A stretch of 64,000 nucleotides of DNA from contig NZ_JONM01000002.1 in NCBI RefSeq assembly GCF_000711875.1, forward strand, positions 438,769 through 502,768, read 5' to 3'. Source of the stretch: Andreprevotia chitinilytica DSM 18519 (GTDB taxonomy: Bacteria; Pseudomonadota; Gammaproteobacteria; Burkholderiales; Chitinibacteraceae). How positions within the stretch are numbered: the stretch's first letter is position 1; each line of letters starts with the position of its first letter. A model generated the notes under the pieces. It was given only the letters and a program-made list of their open reading frames with translations, was not told the DNA's origin and made no database searches. The position numbers were made by a program, and so were the translations under genes. Shown piece by piece: positions 17,589-26,487 of the stretch.

Positions 17589-17616
17589 CACGTGGGGCGT
17601 TGCTCAATCAGCTGAA

Positions 17617-18201
17617 TCAGCAGCGCGGCACTTTGCGCAGATACCAGTCCGCACGCGGTTCGCGTTCGCTGGCACTGCTCTGGTCAGCAGGGATGTCGAC
17701 ATGCAGCAAGTTGAATTGCCAGCATGCGCCCGACGAATCCCGTAACGATCGCTTTTCACCTGCAGCGACTGGCGTTGCACGCTCGTCTTGATCAACCACG
17801 CTAAAGCCGGCATCGCCCGAGCGACGCAGTTGCCAACCCGGCACAAGTTGGCTGCCGAACGGGCCGCTGGCGACCAGGTACAGCCAAGGCTGCGTCTCTT
17901 TCGCGCCTTGCAGCGAAAGCCGCGTGACCGGGCCGGCCGGATTGAAACTGGCCGACACGGTCACTTGCTGCTTGCTCAGCCGATCCGGCAAGCCGGCCGG
18001 CCAAGGTGCGACCTGAACGGCTTGCTCGCCCAGCTGAAAGCGCAATACATGATCGCGATCCACCTTGAGCTGCTTGACCCGTCCATTGAGCGGCGTCTGC
18101 CCGACACCCTCGATTCGTAGCGGGGTGTCCGCCGATGCGGCAGCGGCCGTCATCGAAGCCACCAGAAACGGTGCCAGCAAACCAGTCAAAGCGCGAACCA
18201 T
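17617..18201 (-). CDS. Secreted protein of unknown function, downstream of the metalloprotease
   Basis: This is a 194-residue protein I do not recognise. A signal peptide (about residues 1-24, ending AASA) is followed by a beta-rich domain with one central Cys (SGACWQFN) and a C-terminal Cys as last residue, which could pair. The ATG at 18201 follows AAAGGAG. It lies 38 nt after the metalloprotease gene on the same strand, so cotranscription is likely. An inhibitor, chaperone or accessory role is possible, but the sequence does not show one. Confidence 0.78.
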   Translation of the reverse strand: MVRALTGLLAPFLVASMTAAAASADTPLRIEGVGQTPLNGRVKQLKVDRDHVLRFQLGEQAVQVAPWPAGLPDRLSKQQVTVSASFNPAGPVTRLSLQGAKETQPWLYLVASGPFGSQLVPGWQLRRSGDAGFSVVDQDERATPVAAGEKRSLRDSSGACWQFNLLHVDIPADQSSASEREPRADWYLRKVPRC

Positions 18202-18239
18202 GTGTTGCTCCTTTCCGTGATCCCTTGTTGAGATCGACA

Positions 18240-20159
18240 TTAACGCTCGTTGTTCACCCGGCGAATATGCTGGAAGAAGCTGGCTGGCGGGGCATCTTCC
18301 TGAATCGTCTGACGACGGAAGTTGACGATCAGGTCGTGGGGCTGATTGGCAACCTTGGCAGTCTGGGTCTCGCCGGTATTGTTGCTCCAGAAGTAACGGC
18401 TGGTGTTCACGGCCAGATTGGCCCAGTCGTTGTAGTCGTGGAGTACCGATTTGACCCCGTCGTTGTTGATGTCCCACGCAAAGCTCGTGGTGGCAACACC
18501 GTTCAGATTCCAGTCGCCAAATACCCCGGTCGCCGTACCGCGGCCGATGATCAGGTTCTCGTTGACGTTGTTTTCGTCCAGCGTGCTGCCGCTCCCGTTC
18601 GAATAGTCCAGCTTGAACGTACTGGTGCATGGGCCGTTGGTCACGGCGCAGTTCGGATAGGTGTTGGCCGCCGGATAGCCGGGAACCGCTTTGCCGAGGT
18701 AATCGTTCTGCCACAGGTAGTAGCGTTCGTTGACCTCGGTACTGGTCGGGTTGGGCAAGCCGCGCAGCTGATACAGGTAATTCATGATGCTGTAGTAGTT
18801 CGGCTTGTAGTTGGTGTTTTCATCCCCGCCGTGCAACAGGCCGAGGGTGTGCCCCAGCTCATGCATGATGGTGGCCGCCTGATAGTTGATCAGCTGGTTG
18901 GTGGCGTTGCTGTTGGCGGTATTCAAACCCCAGTTGCCCAGCGTGACCTGGAAGTCGTTACCGGCGATTTCCGCAATGCCGGACGAGCCTGCCGAGCCAT
19001 TAGCTTGCTGGCTGTACGCCATCAGCATGTAACGGAAGATCGGTTTGCGGCGTACATCGAATGTCGGCGTCTTTACGGCATAAACGCTGCTGCAACCGGT
19101 CGTCAACGCGCTGCTGCTATCCAATTGGGTGCACTGCTGGAACGTGCGTTGATTACTCACGTTACCGCTCAGGTTGTACAGAGCGGGGTTGAGGCTGGAC
19201 GAGAACAGATTGCCGGCATCGAAGTGCACCGCAATGTTATGCGCCTTGAATGCCTGCACCACGTTGGCGAGCGCCTCGCTGCGCGGATTGACGCCCGGAT
19301 CGGCGCTGTTCAGGTAATCCACCTGAATGAACAGGTCTTTCTGGCCTTTACGTGCACCCATCGAATACAGATCCAGGCCGCCGAACGTACCGCCCGATAC
19401 CTTTGCCGAATCCGGAATGCCATCACCGTCACTGTCGACCGCACCCGGTGCTACATCGTTCGGGCCGCCCGGTGTGGCGAAGTTGGATTGCGACCAATCG
19501 GCAGCAGTGTGCGTTTGCTGGAAGCTGGATGCCAGCCGCACGATGGAGGTGTTGTAGTTGTAGAAAGTATTGCCTGTTGGATCGGCATTGGTCGCCGGGG
19601 AGGGGAAGCCTGCCACGTTCGCACCGGTCCAGCCGCCCGCAGTCGTAGGCGCTGTGGTATCGCTACCGAAGCGCACAAAGTCGACAGTTTGCCCGCTGCT
19701 GTTCAGCAACTCGACGAAGCCCTGCGCGTTGGTCCAGTACGGAATGTTATTGCTGCCATCGACCAGATAGATGATGGAAGCAGAGTTCTGCAAGTCGCTG
19801 TTGGCCTTGCCGCCGATCACCATATAGCCGCCACTGTGGACGGTAACGTGCGGCAGGCTGAACGTGGTCGTGCCGGTCGAAGTGGTGCCCACGGTAACGT
19901 AATGGCTGCGCACCGAATAGTTGGCCAAGTCGATGTCTGCACCCGTGTTGTTCCAGACCTCAAACCAGGACACCGAGTTGGTGTAGTAGTTATTGGCAAC
20001 TTCGGTGATGTAGAGCTTGGTCGTGGGGAGCGCCGTAACCTGCGTAGCCGTCGTTGTATCGCCACCACCACCGCCGCCACCGCATGCAGATAACAACACG
20101 GTGACTGCCATGCTTCCAGCCAGAACCAGATTGCGTAGTTGTTGAAGCCTTTCGTTCAT
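18240..20159 (-). CDS. Secreted metzincin-type metalloprotease lipoprotein with an N-terminal lamin-tail-like domain
   Basis: A 639-residue exported protein. The signal peptide ends in the lipobox LLSAC followed by a Gly-rich stretch, so it is probably a lipoprotein. Residues about 45-200 look like a lamin-tail domain (LYITEVANN start, FEVWNNTGADIDLANYSV, GFVELLNSSGQTVDFV). The peptidase domain has the zinc motif HELGHTLGLLH (His433, Glu434, His437, His443) and a Met-turn at YSIMN (Met459), which places it among metzincins. A DSDGDGIPD segment near 265 is a calcium-binding-type motif. It is expected on or outside the outer membrane, degrading protein. The protease class is clear; the substrate is not. 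Confidence 0.9.
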   Translation of the reverse strand: MNERLQQLRNLVLAGSMAVTVLLSACGGGGGGGDTTTATQVTALPTTKLYITEVANNYYTNSVSWFEVWNNTGADIDLANYSVRSHYVTVGTTSTGTTTFSLPHVTVHSGGYMVIGGKANSDLQNSASIIYLVDGSNNIPYWTNAQGFVELLNSSGQTVDFVRFGSDTTAPTTAGGWTGANVAGFPSPATNADPTGNTFYNYNTSIVRLASSFQQTHTAADWSQSNFATPGGPNDVAPGAVDSDGDGIPDSAKVSGGTFGGLDLYSMGARKGQKDLFIQVDYLNSADPGVNPRSEALANVVQAFKAHNIAVHFDAGNLFSSSLNPALYNLSGNVSNQRTFQQCTQLDSSSALTTGCSSVYAVKTPTFDVRRKPIFRYMLMAYSQQANGSAGSSGIAEIAGNDFQVTLGNWGLNTANSNATNQLINYQAATIMHELGHTLGLLHGGDENTNYKPNYYSIMNYLYQLRGLPNPTSTEVNERYYLWQNDYLGKAVPGYPAANTYPNCAVTNGPCTSTFKLDYSNGSGSTLDENNVNENLIIGRGTATGVFGDWNLNGVATTSFAWDINNDGVKSVLHDYNDWANLAVNTSRYFWSNNTGETQTAKVANQPHDLIVNFRRQTIQEDAPPASFFQHIRRVNNER

Positions 20160-20477
20160 TTGCTCACCTTGCTATGGGTCATCGTCGGTTGAGGTCATCA
20201 GCCGATTTGTATTTGTCTGGCATGGATCATGCGCTGGCGGCAGTCTGCCAGCTGTCATTGTTGTAAGCAAATTAAAATAAGAAATGCCTTAAATATCGCA
20301 TGAAGTCAGGATAAACACGTTTGCCATGCGATTCCCATGTAAATGGCTTTCTCGTGGTGAGCTGCCGCAAATGCTTGCGCAGTGAGTCGTCTGGCATACA
20401 TGCGTAGTGCTGTTCGCGATCGTTTCAGACATTGGGCCGGGGCATATCCGCTTGATTGACTGATGTAAGATACGGCG
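20160..20477. other. Divergent intergenic region, metalloprotease / Bcr
   Basis: This is 318 nt with an AT-rich centre (near 20265-20300) that probably holds promoters for both divergent genes. I see no RNA gene or clear operator; the only dyad noted is CTGGCGGCAGTCTGCCAG near 20231. Confidence 0.45.
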
Positions 20478-21689
20478 ATGAATATTTCTTCTGCCGCTCG
20501 CCCCAGCCCCTCCGTCGGCTGGGTCTTCATCCTCGGCGCCCTTACCGCCATCGCCCCGCTTTCCATCGACATGTACTTGCCTAGCTTCCCTGCCATCGCA
20601 CGGGAATTGGCAGCGGGGCACGGTGCGGTGCAATTGACGCTCGCTGCGTTTTTCCTCGGCATCACCATCGGCCAGTTGTTTTATGGGCCGCTCTCGGATC
20701 GCTTTGGCCGCAAGCCGCCGATGTATTTCGGTTTGGCGTTATTTGTCGCCGCTGCCATTGGTTGCGCGACGGCCGGGACCGTCGAGGCGTTGACGATCTG
20801 GCGCTTCATCCAGGGCCTGGGTGGCTGCGCCGGGATGGTGATTGCGCGCGCAGTGGTGCGGGATCGCTATGAGCCGCAGCAAGCGGCGCGGATGTTTTCG
20901 ATGCTGATGCTGGTGATGGGCCTGGCGCCGATTCTGGCGCCGCAGTTGGGGGGCTGGCTGCTGCAGGTAGCGAGCTGGCGGATGATTTTCGCTGTGCACG
21001 CGGTGTTCGGCGTCGCTTGCCTGCTTGGCATTTGGCGTGGGCTGGATGAAACGCGTGATGCGGCGCTCAGTCCGCCGCTGCGGATCGGTTCGGTGTTACG
21101 GGACTATGTTGCGCTGCTATATGACCGGCAGTTTATCGCCAACACGCTGACGGCCGGGCTGGTCCAAGGCGGCATGTTTACCTATATCGCTGGCTCGCCG
21201 TTCGTGTTGATCGAGCTCTATGGCGTTGCGCCGCAGCATTATGGCTGGGTGTTTGCCACGAATGCCTTCGGGCTGATCGCTGCTGCGCAAATCAATGCAC
21301 GCTTGCTGCGCGGGAACAGCTCGCTGGCCGGCTTGCTGCATCGCGCGGTCTGGGTGCCGATGCTGGCGGGACTGTGGCTGGTTGCCGTGACCATGCTCGG
21401 CCAGCCGCCGCTGGCTTTCCTGCTGCTGGGGTTCTTTGCCTATCTGGCCAGTCTGGGCTTCATCAGCCCGAATGCGTCGGCGGGTGCTTTGGTGCATCAG
21501 TCCGCCAAGGCGGGGACGGCATCGGCAATGATGGGGTGCCTGCAATTCACCTTGGCATCGGTTGCCGGCGTGATCATGGGCGCATGGCAGGATGGCAGCG
21601 CCAGGCCGCTTGCGCTGGTGATGGCGGCGTTCGGTATTGCGGCGCTGCTGGTGCATCGGTTGTGGGTGGCGCGGTACGTCAAAGGGTAG
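20478..21689 (+). CDS. Bcr/CflA family multidrug efflux MFS transporter
   Basis: A 403-residue transporter with 12 predicted helices. The early segment ALTAIAPLSIDMYLPSFPAI and loop 2-3 GPLSDRFGRKPPM are hallmarks of the Bcr/CflA branch of the major facilitator superfamily, followed by RFIQGLGGCAGMVIARAVVRD at helix 4. Members export drugs such as bicyclomycin and chloramphenicol, and some export amino acids. The ATG at 20478 matches family starts. It stands alone, and its 3' end is followed by a REP-like inverted repeat and a terminator shared with prlC. The substrate is unknown. Confidence 0.93.
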   Translation: MNISSAARPSPSVGWVFILGALTAIAPLSIDMYLPSFPAIARELAAGHGAVQLTLAAFFLGITIGQLFYGPLSDRFGRKPPMYFGLALFVAAAIGCATAGTVEALTIWRFIQGLGGCAGMVIARAVVRDRYEPQQAARMFSMLMLVMGLAPILAPQLGGWLLQVASWRMIFAVHAVFGVACLLGIWRGLDETRDAALSPPLRIGSVLRDYVALLYDRQFIANTLTAGLVQGGMFTYIAGSPFVLIELYGVAPQHYGWVFATNAFGLIAAAQINARLLRGNSSLAGLLHRAVWVPMLAGLWLVAVTMLGQPPLAFLLLGFFAYLASLGFISPNASAGALVHQSAKAGTASAMMGCLQFTLASVAGVIMGAWQDGSARPLALVMAAFGIAALLVHRLWVARYVKG

Positions 21690-21717
21690 GTATCGTTTGG
21701 TGAAGCGGTATTCCTTT

Positions 21718-21792
21718 TGTAGGAGCGAGCTTGCTCGCGATAGCACCGGCGACTAATTCACCTTTGTCATCGCGAGCAAGCTCGCTCCTACA
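21718..21792. repeat. REP-like inverted repeat pair
   Basis: Two 24-nt arms (21718-21741 and 21769-21792) are exact reverse complements, separated by 27 nt. Each arm carries TAGGAGCGAGC and an internal short palindrome (GAGCGAGCTTGCTCGC). It lies between two convergent genes just before a terminator. Sequence and layout match the REP/BIME-type repeats familiar from Pseudomonas genomes. Confidence 0.85.
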
Positions 21793-21795
21793 AGA

Positions 21796-21822
21796 AAAAC
21801 GGGCGCTTGATGCGCCCGTTTT
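21796..21822. terminator. Bidirectional intrinsic terminator
   Basis: AAAACGGGCGC stem with a 5-nt loop and matching arm, between bcr-like and prlC genes; it abuts the REP-like element. Confidence 0.85.
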
Positions 21823-21848
21823 GCGTTGCCGTTTGCCTTGAGTGCCGT

Positions 21849-23903
21849 TTAGCCAGCCAGGCCGTTATGCCGCAGCAAGGCATCGATCTCCGGTGCACGA
21901 CCACGGAAGGCCTTGAACGATTCCAGCGCTGGCCGGCTGCCGCCACGGGCGAGGATTTCGGCGCGGAAGCGCGCACCGACGGCCGGGTCGACCACGTTGC
22001 CGGTTTCCTCGGCTTCTTCCTCGAAGGCAGCATAAGCATCCGCGCTGAGCACTTCGGCCCACTTGTAGCTGTAATACCCGGCAGCATAACCACCTGCGAA
22101 GATGTGGCTAAAGCTTTGCGGGAAGCGGTTATAGGCCGGCGGCAGCGGAATGCCGAGCTCGCGCTGGATCGCTTCGGCTTGCGCCTTGGGATCAGTGGCA
22201 GCAGTCTTGCCGTGCAGCTCCATATCGAAGATCGAGAAGTAAAGCTGGCGTTGCATGATGGAGCCGGATTGGAAGTTCTTGGCGGCGAGCATCTTGTCGA
22301 ATAGTTCACGCGGCAACGGCTTGCCGCTGTCGACATGGTGCGTGAGCTTGGGGAGCACTTGCCATTCCCAGCAGAAGTTCTCCATGAACTGGCTTGGCAG
22401 CTCGACCGCATCCCACTCCACACCGGAAATACCCGAGACGGACAGCTCGTCCACTTCGGTCAGCAGGTGATGCAGCGCATGGCCCATTTCGTGGAAGGTC
22501 GTGATCACGTCATCGTGCGACAGCAGCGCCGGCTTGCCATCGACACCTTGGGCGAAGTTGCAGACGATCAATGCGACGGGCGTCTGGACACGGCCATCGG
22601 CCAGCTTGCGGCGGCCGCGCACGTCGTTCATCCACGCGCCGCCTTGCTTGCCTTCCCGTGCGTGCAGGTCGAGATAGAGGCCGCCGACTTCGCTGCCATT
22701 CTTGTTCTGCAGGCGGTAGAAGCGCACGTCCTTGTGCCAGACCGGGGCTTCGGCCGGTACGAATTGCAGGCCGTACAACGTTTCGACCACGTGGAACAGG
22801 CCAGACAGCACGGTCGGCTCGGTGAAGTATTGCTTCACTTCTTGCTCGCTGAACGAGTACTTTTCTTCGCGGATGCGCTCGGAGACGAAGGCCAAGTCCC
22901 ATGCTTCCAACGTCTCGTAACCCAGATTGGCCTTGGCCCAGATTTCCATTTCGGCACGGTCGGCTTGCATATACGGTTTGGCGCGTTGGGCCAGATCGCG
23001 CAGGAAGCCCAGCACCTGGGTGGTGCTTTCCGCCATCTTGGTGGCGAGCGATTCTTCGCTGAAGTTGCCGAAGCCCAGTAGCTGCGCGCCTTCCTGGCGT
23101 AGCGCGTGGATTTCAGCGATCAGCGGGGTGTTGTCACGCTCGGTCGGGCCGAATTCGGAGGCGCGGGTCACGTAGTTGCGGTACAGCTCTTCGCGCAGCG
23201 AGCGGCTGAGGGCGAACTGCATCACCGGCAGATAGCTCGGCATCTTGAGCGTGACTTTCCAGCCAGTTTGCTGGTCCGCTTGGGCTGCAGAGCGTGCGGC
23301 GGATTTCCAGTCGGCTGGCAGGCCTCGCAGCTCGTTTTCGTCTGCCACGTAGAGCGCGAAGGCGTCGGTGGCGTCGAGCACGTTCTGGGCAAATTTGGTG
23401 GTCAGTTCGGACGAACGCTCTTCGATCTGCATGAAGCGTTCTTTCTGGTCATCCGGCAATTCAGCGCCGGAGAGTTTGAAGTCGCGGATCGCGTGTTCGA
23501 CGATGGTCTTGCGTGTCTGGTTGTAGCTGGCGAAATCGGGGCTGGCAGCGAGCAGCTTCCAGCGGGCGTAGAGGTTTTCGTTCTGGCCCAGCTCGGAATA
23601 GAAATTGGAAATGCGCGCGATATTGGCGTTGTACACCTCGCGCAATTCCGGCGTGTTGACGACCGATTCCAGATGCGCGACTGCACCCCAGGCGCGGCCC
23701 AGGCGCTCCATGACATCTTCGGATGGGGCGACGAAAGTGTCCCAGGTCGGGTTTTCAATCACTTCTGCCGCTGCGACAGCCTTGCGGGCCTCTTCCAGCA
23801 ACACATCCAGCGCCGGGTTCACGTGCTCGGGGCGGATGGCGTCGTAGCGGGGCAGGGTAGCTAGATCGAGCAGTGGGTTCGGGGTTTGGTTGGTCTGGGT
23901 CAT
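21849..23903 (-). CDS. prlC: Oligopeptidase A (M3 family)
   Basis: A 684-residue zinc metallopeptidase of the thimet oligopeptidase family. The active site HEMGHALHH lies near residue 470 with the downstream Glu in the ESFME-equivalent ELPSQFMENF block; FAGGYAAGYYSYKWAE and an AFRGRAPEIDALLRHNG C-terminus are typical of OpdA/PrlC. It degrades short peptides, including cleaved signal peptides, in the cytoplasm. Length equals that of the E. coli enzyme (about 680). The gene is divergent from the gamma-carbonic-anhydrase-like gene, with a large palindrome between them. Confidence 0.96.
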   Translation of the reverse strand: MTQTNQTPNPLLDLATLPRYDAIRPEHVNPALDVLLEEARKAVAAAEVIENPTWDTFVAPSEDVMERLGRAWGAVAHLESVVNTPELREVYNANIARISNFYSELGQNENLYARWKLLAASPDFASYNQTRKTIVEHAIRDFKLSGAELPDDQKERFMQIEERSSELTTKFAQNVLDATDAFALYVADENELRGLPADWKSAARSAAQADQQTGWKVTLKMPSYLPVMQFALSRSLREELYRNYVTRASEFGPTERDNTPLIAEIHALRQEGAQLLGFGNFSEESLATKMAESTTQVLGFLRDLAQRAKPYMQADRAEMEIWAKANLGYETLEAWDLAFVSERIREEKYSFSEQEVKQYFTEPTVLSGLFHVVETLYGLQFVPAEAPVWHKDVRFYRLQNKNGSEVGGLYLDLHAREGKQGGAWMNDVRGRRKLADGRVQTPVALIVCNFAQGVDGKPALLSHDDVITTFHEMGHALHHLLTEVDELSVSGISGVEWDAVELPSQFMENFCWEWQVLPKLTHHVDSGKPLPRELFDKMLAAKNFQSGSIMQRQLYFSIFDMELHGKTAATDPKAQAEAIQRELGIPLPPAYNRFPQSFSHIFAGGYAAGYYSYKWAEVLSADAYAAFEEEAEETGNVVDPAVGARFRAEILARGGSRPALESFKAFRGRAPEIDALLRHNGLAG

Positions 23904-23932
23904 GATGGGTCTCGGGTAGAATCGGGGCGATA

Positions 23933-24072
23933 AACCTGCTTACGCGCTTGCTGCGCAGCCCTTGGCGGGGCTCATGCGCTGCTCGAAATCCTCATGTATC
24001 GCATATACATTCCGGTTTCTGCGCTGCTCTTCACCCCGCCAAGGGCCGCTCGCGACAGAGCGTAAGCAGGTT
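23933..24072. repeat. 140-nt nested palindrome between prlC and the gamma-CA gene
   Basis: Three nested inverted repeats share one axis: an outer 13-bp pair AACCTGCTTACGC (23933-23945 / 24060-24072), a middle 12-bp pair CCCTTGGCGGGG (23959-23970 / 24034-24045) and an apical 6-bp hairpin ATGTAT-CGCAT-ATACAT (23994-24010). Between the middle and apical stems the 10-mer TGCGCTGCTC occurs twice in direct orientation (23975, 24020). The whole would fold as one long RNA or DNA hairpin with internal loops. It may be a dispersed repeat, a structured leader of the + strand gene, or a small RNA. Confidence 0.8.
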
Positions 24073-24130
24073 CCAATCTGGAAAGATGCGCGCAAGCTCG
24101 GCAATTTCAAGCAATCAAGGAACGAACAAC

Positions 24131-24661
24131 ATGGCAATCGGTAAGTTTGACGGCATTGTGCCGCAACTCGGAGAAGGCGCGTGGGTGCACGAATCCGCGC
24201 AGGTGATTGGTGAAGTGGTTTTGGGTGAGAACGTGTCGTTCTGGCCAGGCGCGGTGGCGCGTGGTGACGTCAACCATATCCATATCGGCCGCGATTCCAA
24301 TATTCAGGATTTGAGTGTGCTGCATGTGAGCCATAAGCGGCCGGAAGACCCGCATGGCGCGCCATTGATTATTGGCGAGCGTGTCACCATCGGCCACGGC
24401 GTGATGTTGCATGGCTGCACCATTGGCAATGAAGTGCTGGTGGGCATGGGCACCATCGTGCTGGATCGGGCGGTGATCGAAGACCGTGTGATGATCGGGG
24501 CCGGTTCGCTGGTGCCGCCGGGCAAGGTGCTTAAATCCGGCCACCTCTATCTAGGCCGCCCGGTGAAGGAGGTCCGCGCACTGACCGAAGAAGAACTGGC
24601 GCATTTCAATTACTCGGCGGCGCATTACGTGCGCTTGATGAACAAGTACAAGGCGTCGTGA
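24131..24661 (+). CDS. Gamma-carbonic anhydrase-like hexapeptide-repeat protein
   Basis: A 176-residue left-handed beta-helix protein of the gamma-CA/YrdA type. The three zinc-ligand His are visible in the SVLHVS, IGHGVMLHG region, and hexapeptide repeats (IGEVVLGENVSFWPGAVARGD onwards) fill the first 130 residues, followed by a C-terminal helix. Family members may be carbonic anhydrases or metal-binding proteins of unknown activity. The ATG at 24131 gives the standard N-terminus (MAIGKFDG); the ORF upstream runs through the palindrome and is not coding. The stop overlaps the earP start. Confidence 0.93.
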   Translation: MAIGKFDGIVPQLGEGAWVHESAQVIGEVVLGENVSFWPGAVARGDVNHIHIGRDSNIQDLSVLHVSHKRPEDPHGAPLIIGERVTIGHGVMLHGCTIGNEVLVGMGTIVLDRAVIEDRVMIGAGSLVPPGKVLKSGHLYLGRPVKEVRALTEEELAHFNYSAAHYVRLMNKYKAS

Positions 24662-25818
24662 GTAAAGCGGCTGTGGGCGCTGTGAAGCAAGGCCGCGATT
24701 GGGATCTCTTCTGCCGGGTGGTCGACAACTACGGCGACATCGGCGTGTGCTGGCGGCTGGCGCGACAGTTGGTCGCCGAATACGGGCAGCACATGCGCTT
24801 GTGGGTGGACGATCTGGCGAGCTTTGCCCATATCTGTCCAGCGCTTGATCCCGCGCTGGATCGCCAAACCGTGGCCGGGGTGGAAATACGACATTGGTCG
24901 GCCGAGCCGGCGATCGATGCCATTGGCGACGTGGTGATCGAAGCATTTGCCTGTGAGCTGCCACCGGCTGCGCTGACCGCCATGCGGGCGCGAGCAATCG
25001 CCCCGGCGTGGATCAATCTGGAATATCTATCCGCCGAATCTTGGGTGGAAGGTTGCCACAGCCTCGCCAGCCCGCAAGCCGGTGGCTTGACCAAGTATTT
25101 CTATTTCCCCGGGTTCAGCGCCAAAACCGGGGGCGTGCTGGCGGAGCGGTCGATGCGTGAGGCACGCGCTGCATGGTCGGCGGATGACGCCCGGCGATGG
25201 CTGGCGCGTTTAAGCCCATCGCTTAAGGCTCTCCCTGACAACGCGATTCGCATCTCGTTGTTTGCCTACGAAAACGCTGCGGTTGCCAGCCTGTTCGATG
25301 CCTGGGCCGCCAGTCGTGCCCCCGTCATCTGCTATCTGCCGGAAGGCCGTGTCTTGCCACAGGTTTCTGCGTGGTTTGGCGTAACGCTCACAGCGGGCCA
25401 AACCGCCACGCGTGGCGCATTGACGCTGCAGGTGCTGCCGTTCATTTCGCAAGAGGAGTACGACCGCCTGCTGTGGAGTTGCGATGTCAATTTCGTGCGC
25501 GGCGAAGACAGCTTCGTGCGGGCGCAGTGGGCAGGCAAACCGTTGGTCTGGCACATCTACCGGCAAGAGGAAGACGCGCACCTCGCCAAGCTCGATGCCT
25601 TCCTCGATCGCTATCTGCTCGGGGCTGCTGATGGGCATGCTTGCCGGGATTTGATGCACGCCTGGAATCGCGAACAGCCCGTTGGCGATGCCTGGCAAGC
25701 CTTCGCTGCCGACCTGCCACGCTGGCGACATCACGCCGAAACCTGGGCCGACTATCTTGACTCGCTCGGCAATCTGGCCGGCAATCTGGTCAGTTTCGTA
25801 AATAGCCTGTTAAAATAG
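24658..25818 (+). CDS. earP: EF-P arginine rhamnosyltransferase EarP
   Basis: A 386-residue EarP, the inverting glycosyltransferase that links rhamnose from dTDP-rhamnose to Arg32 of EF-P. The N-terminal signature [24 protein letters not shown] contains Asp23 and Asp27, corresponding to the catalytic Asp13 and Asp17 known in pseudomonads; the C-terminal nucleotide-sugar site has [15 protein letters not shown] and [11 protein letters not shown]. The start is GTG at 24658 in a GTGA overlap with the preceding gene; a slightly later start cannot be excluded because the first 10 residues are not conserved. The efp gene follows by 44 nt. Confidence 0.95.
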   Translation: MSKAAVGAVKQGRDWDLFCRVVDNYGDIGVCWRLARQLVAEYGQHMRLWVDDLASFAHICPALDPALDRQTVAGVEIRHWSAEPAIDAIGDVVIEAFACELPPAALTAMRARAIAPAWINLEYLSAESWVEGCHSLASPQAGGLTKYFYFPGFSAKTGGVLAERSMREARAAWSADDARRWLARLSPSLKALPDNAIRISLFAYENAAVASLFDAWAASRAPVICYLPEGRVLPQVSAWFGVTLTAGQTATRGALTLQVLPFISQEEYDRLLWSCDVNFVRGEDSFVRAQWAGKPLVWHIYRQEEDAHLAKLDAFLDRYLLGAADGHACRDLMHAWNREQPVGDAWQAFAADLPRWRHHAETWADYLDSLGNLAGNLVSFVNSLLK

Positions 25819-25862
25819 CGAGTTATTTTTTCCAAGCCCTGCTGCATCAGGAATTTTTTCGA

Positions 25863-26426
25863 ATGAAAACCGCACAAGAAGTCCGCTCCGGCAACGTGAT
25901 TCTGGTCGACGGCCAACCGCTCGTCGTTCAGAAAGCTGAATACAACAAGTCCGGCCGTAACTCGGCCGTGGTCAAGATGAAGATGAAGAGCCTGCTGTCC
26001 GGCTCCGCTTCCGAATCCGTCTTCAAGGCCGATGAAAAGTTCGACGTGGTCGTTCTCGACAAGAAGGAGTGCACCTACTCCTACTTCGCCGATCCGATGT
26101 TCGTGTTCATGGATGTCGAATTCAACCAGTACGAAGTTGAAGCCGAGAACGTCGGCGACGCAGTCAACTTCATCGTCGACGGCATGGAAGATATCTGTGA
26201 AGTCACCTTCTACGAAGGCAAGGCGATCTCGGTTGAACTGCCGAACACCATCGTTCGCGAAATCGAATATACCGAGCCGGCCGTCCGTGGCGATACCTCG
26301 GGCAAGGTCATGAAGCCGGGCAAGCTGAAGGGTTCCACCTTCGAGCTGCCGGTTGCTGCCTTCATCGAAATCGGCGACAAGATCGAAATCGACACCCGCA
26401 CCATGGAATTCAAGAAGCGCGCCTGA
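25863..26426 (+). CDS. efp: Elongation factor P (Arg32 type)
   Basis: A 187-residue EF-P, which binds between the ribosomal P and E sites and relieves stalling at polyproline. Three domains are evident: KOW-like (1-65), OB (66-128) and C-terminal OB (129-187, ending [13 protein letters not shown]). The loop tip reads NKSGRNSA with Arg at position 32, the residue rhamnosylated by EarP, in agreement with the adjacent earP gene. The window also codes for Pro-rich chitinase linkers, which would be clients of EF-P (inference). Confidence 0.96.
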   Translation: MKTAQEVRSGNVILVDGQPLVVQKAEYNKSGRNSAVVKMKMKSLLSGSASESVFKADEKFDVVVLDKKECTYSYFADPMFVFMDVEFNQYEVEAENVGDAVNFIVDGMEDICEVTFYEGKAISVELPNTIVREIEYTEPAVRGDTSGKVMKPGKLKGSTFELPVAAFIEIGDKIEIDTRTMEFKKRA

Positions 26427-26450
26427 TCTGCTTCTGGGTTCAATTGGTTC

Positions 26451-26487
26451 AAACAAAACAGCCGCTCATTGAGCGGCTGTTTTGTTT
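26451..26487 (+). terminator. Intrinsic terminator after efp
   Basis: Stem AAACAAAACAGCCGCTCA with its complement and a minimal loop, T-rich at the 3' side. The only in-frame upstream start for the next gene falls inside its 3' arm. Confidence 0.88.

Noticed and set aside
18135-20093. A 652-codon open frame opposite the metalloprotease gene
   Set aside because: Antisense shadow; the minus strand has a lipoprotein signal, metzincin motif and correct start.
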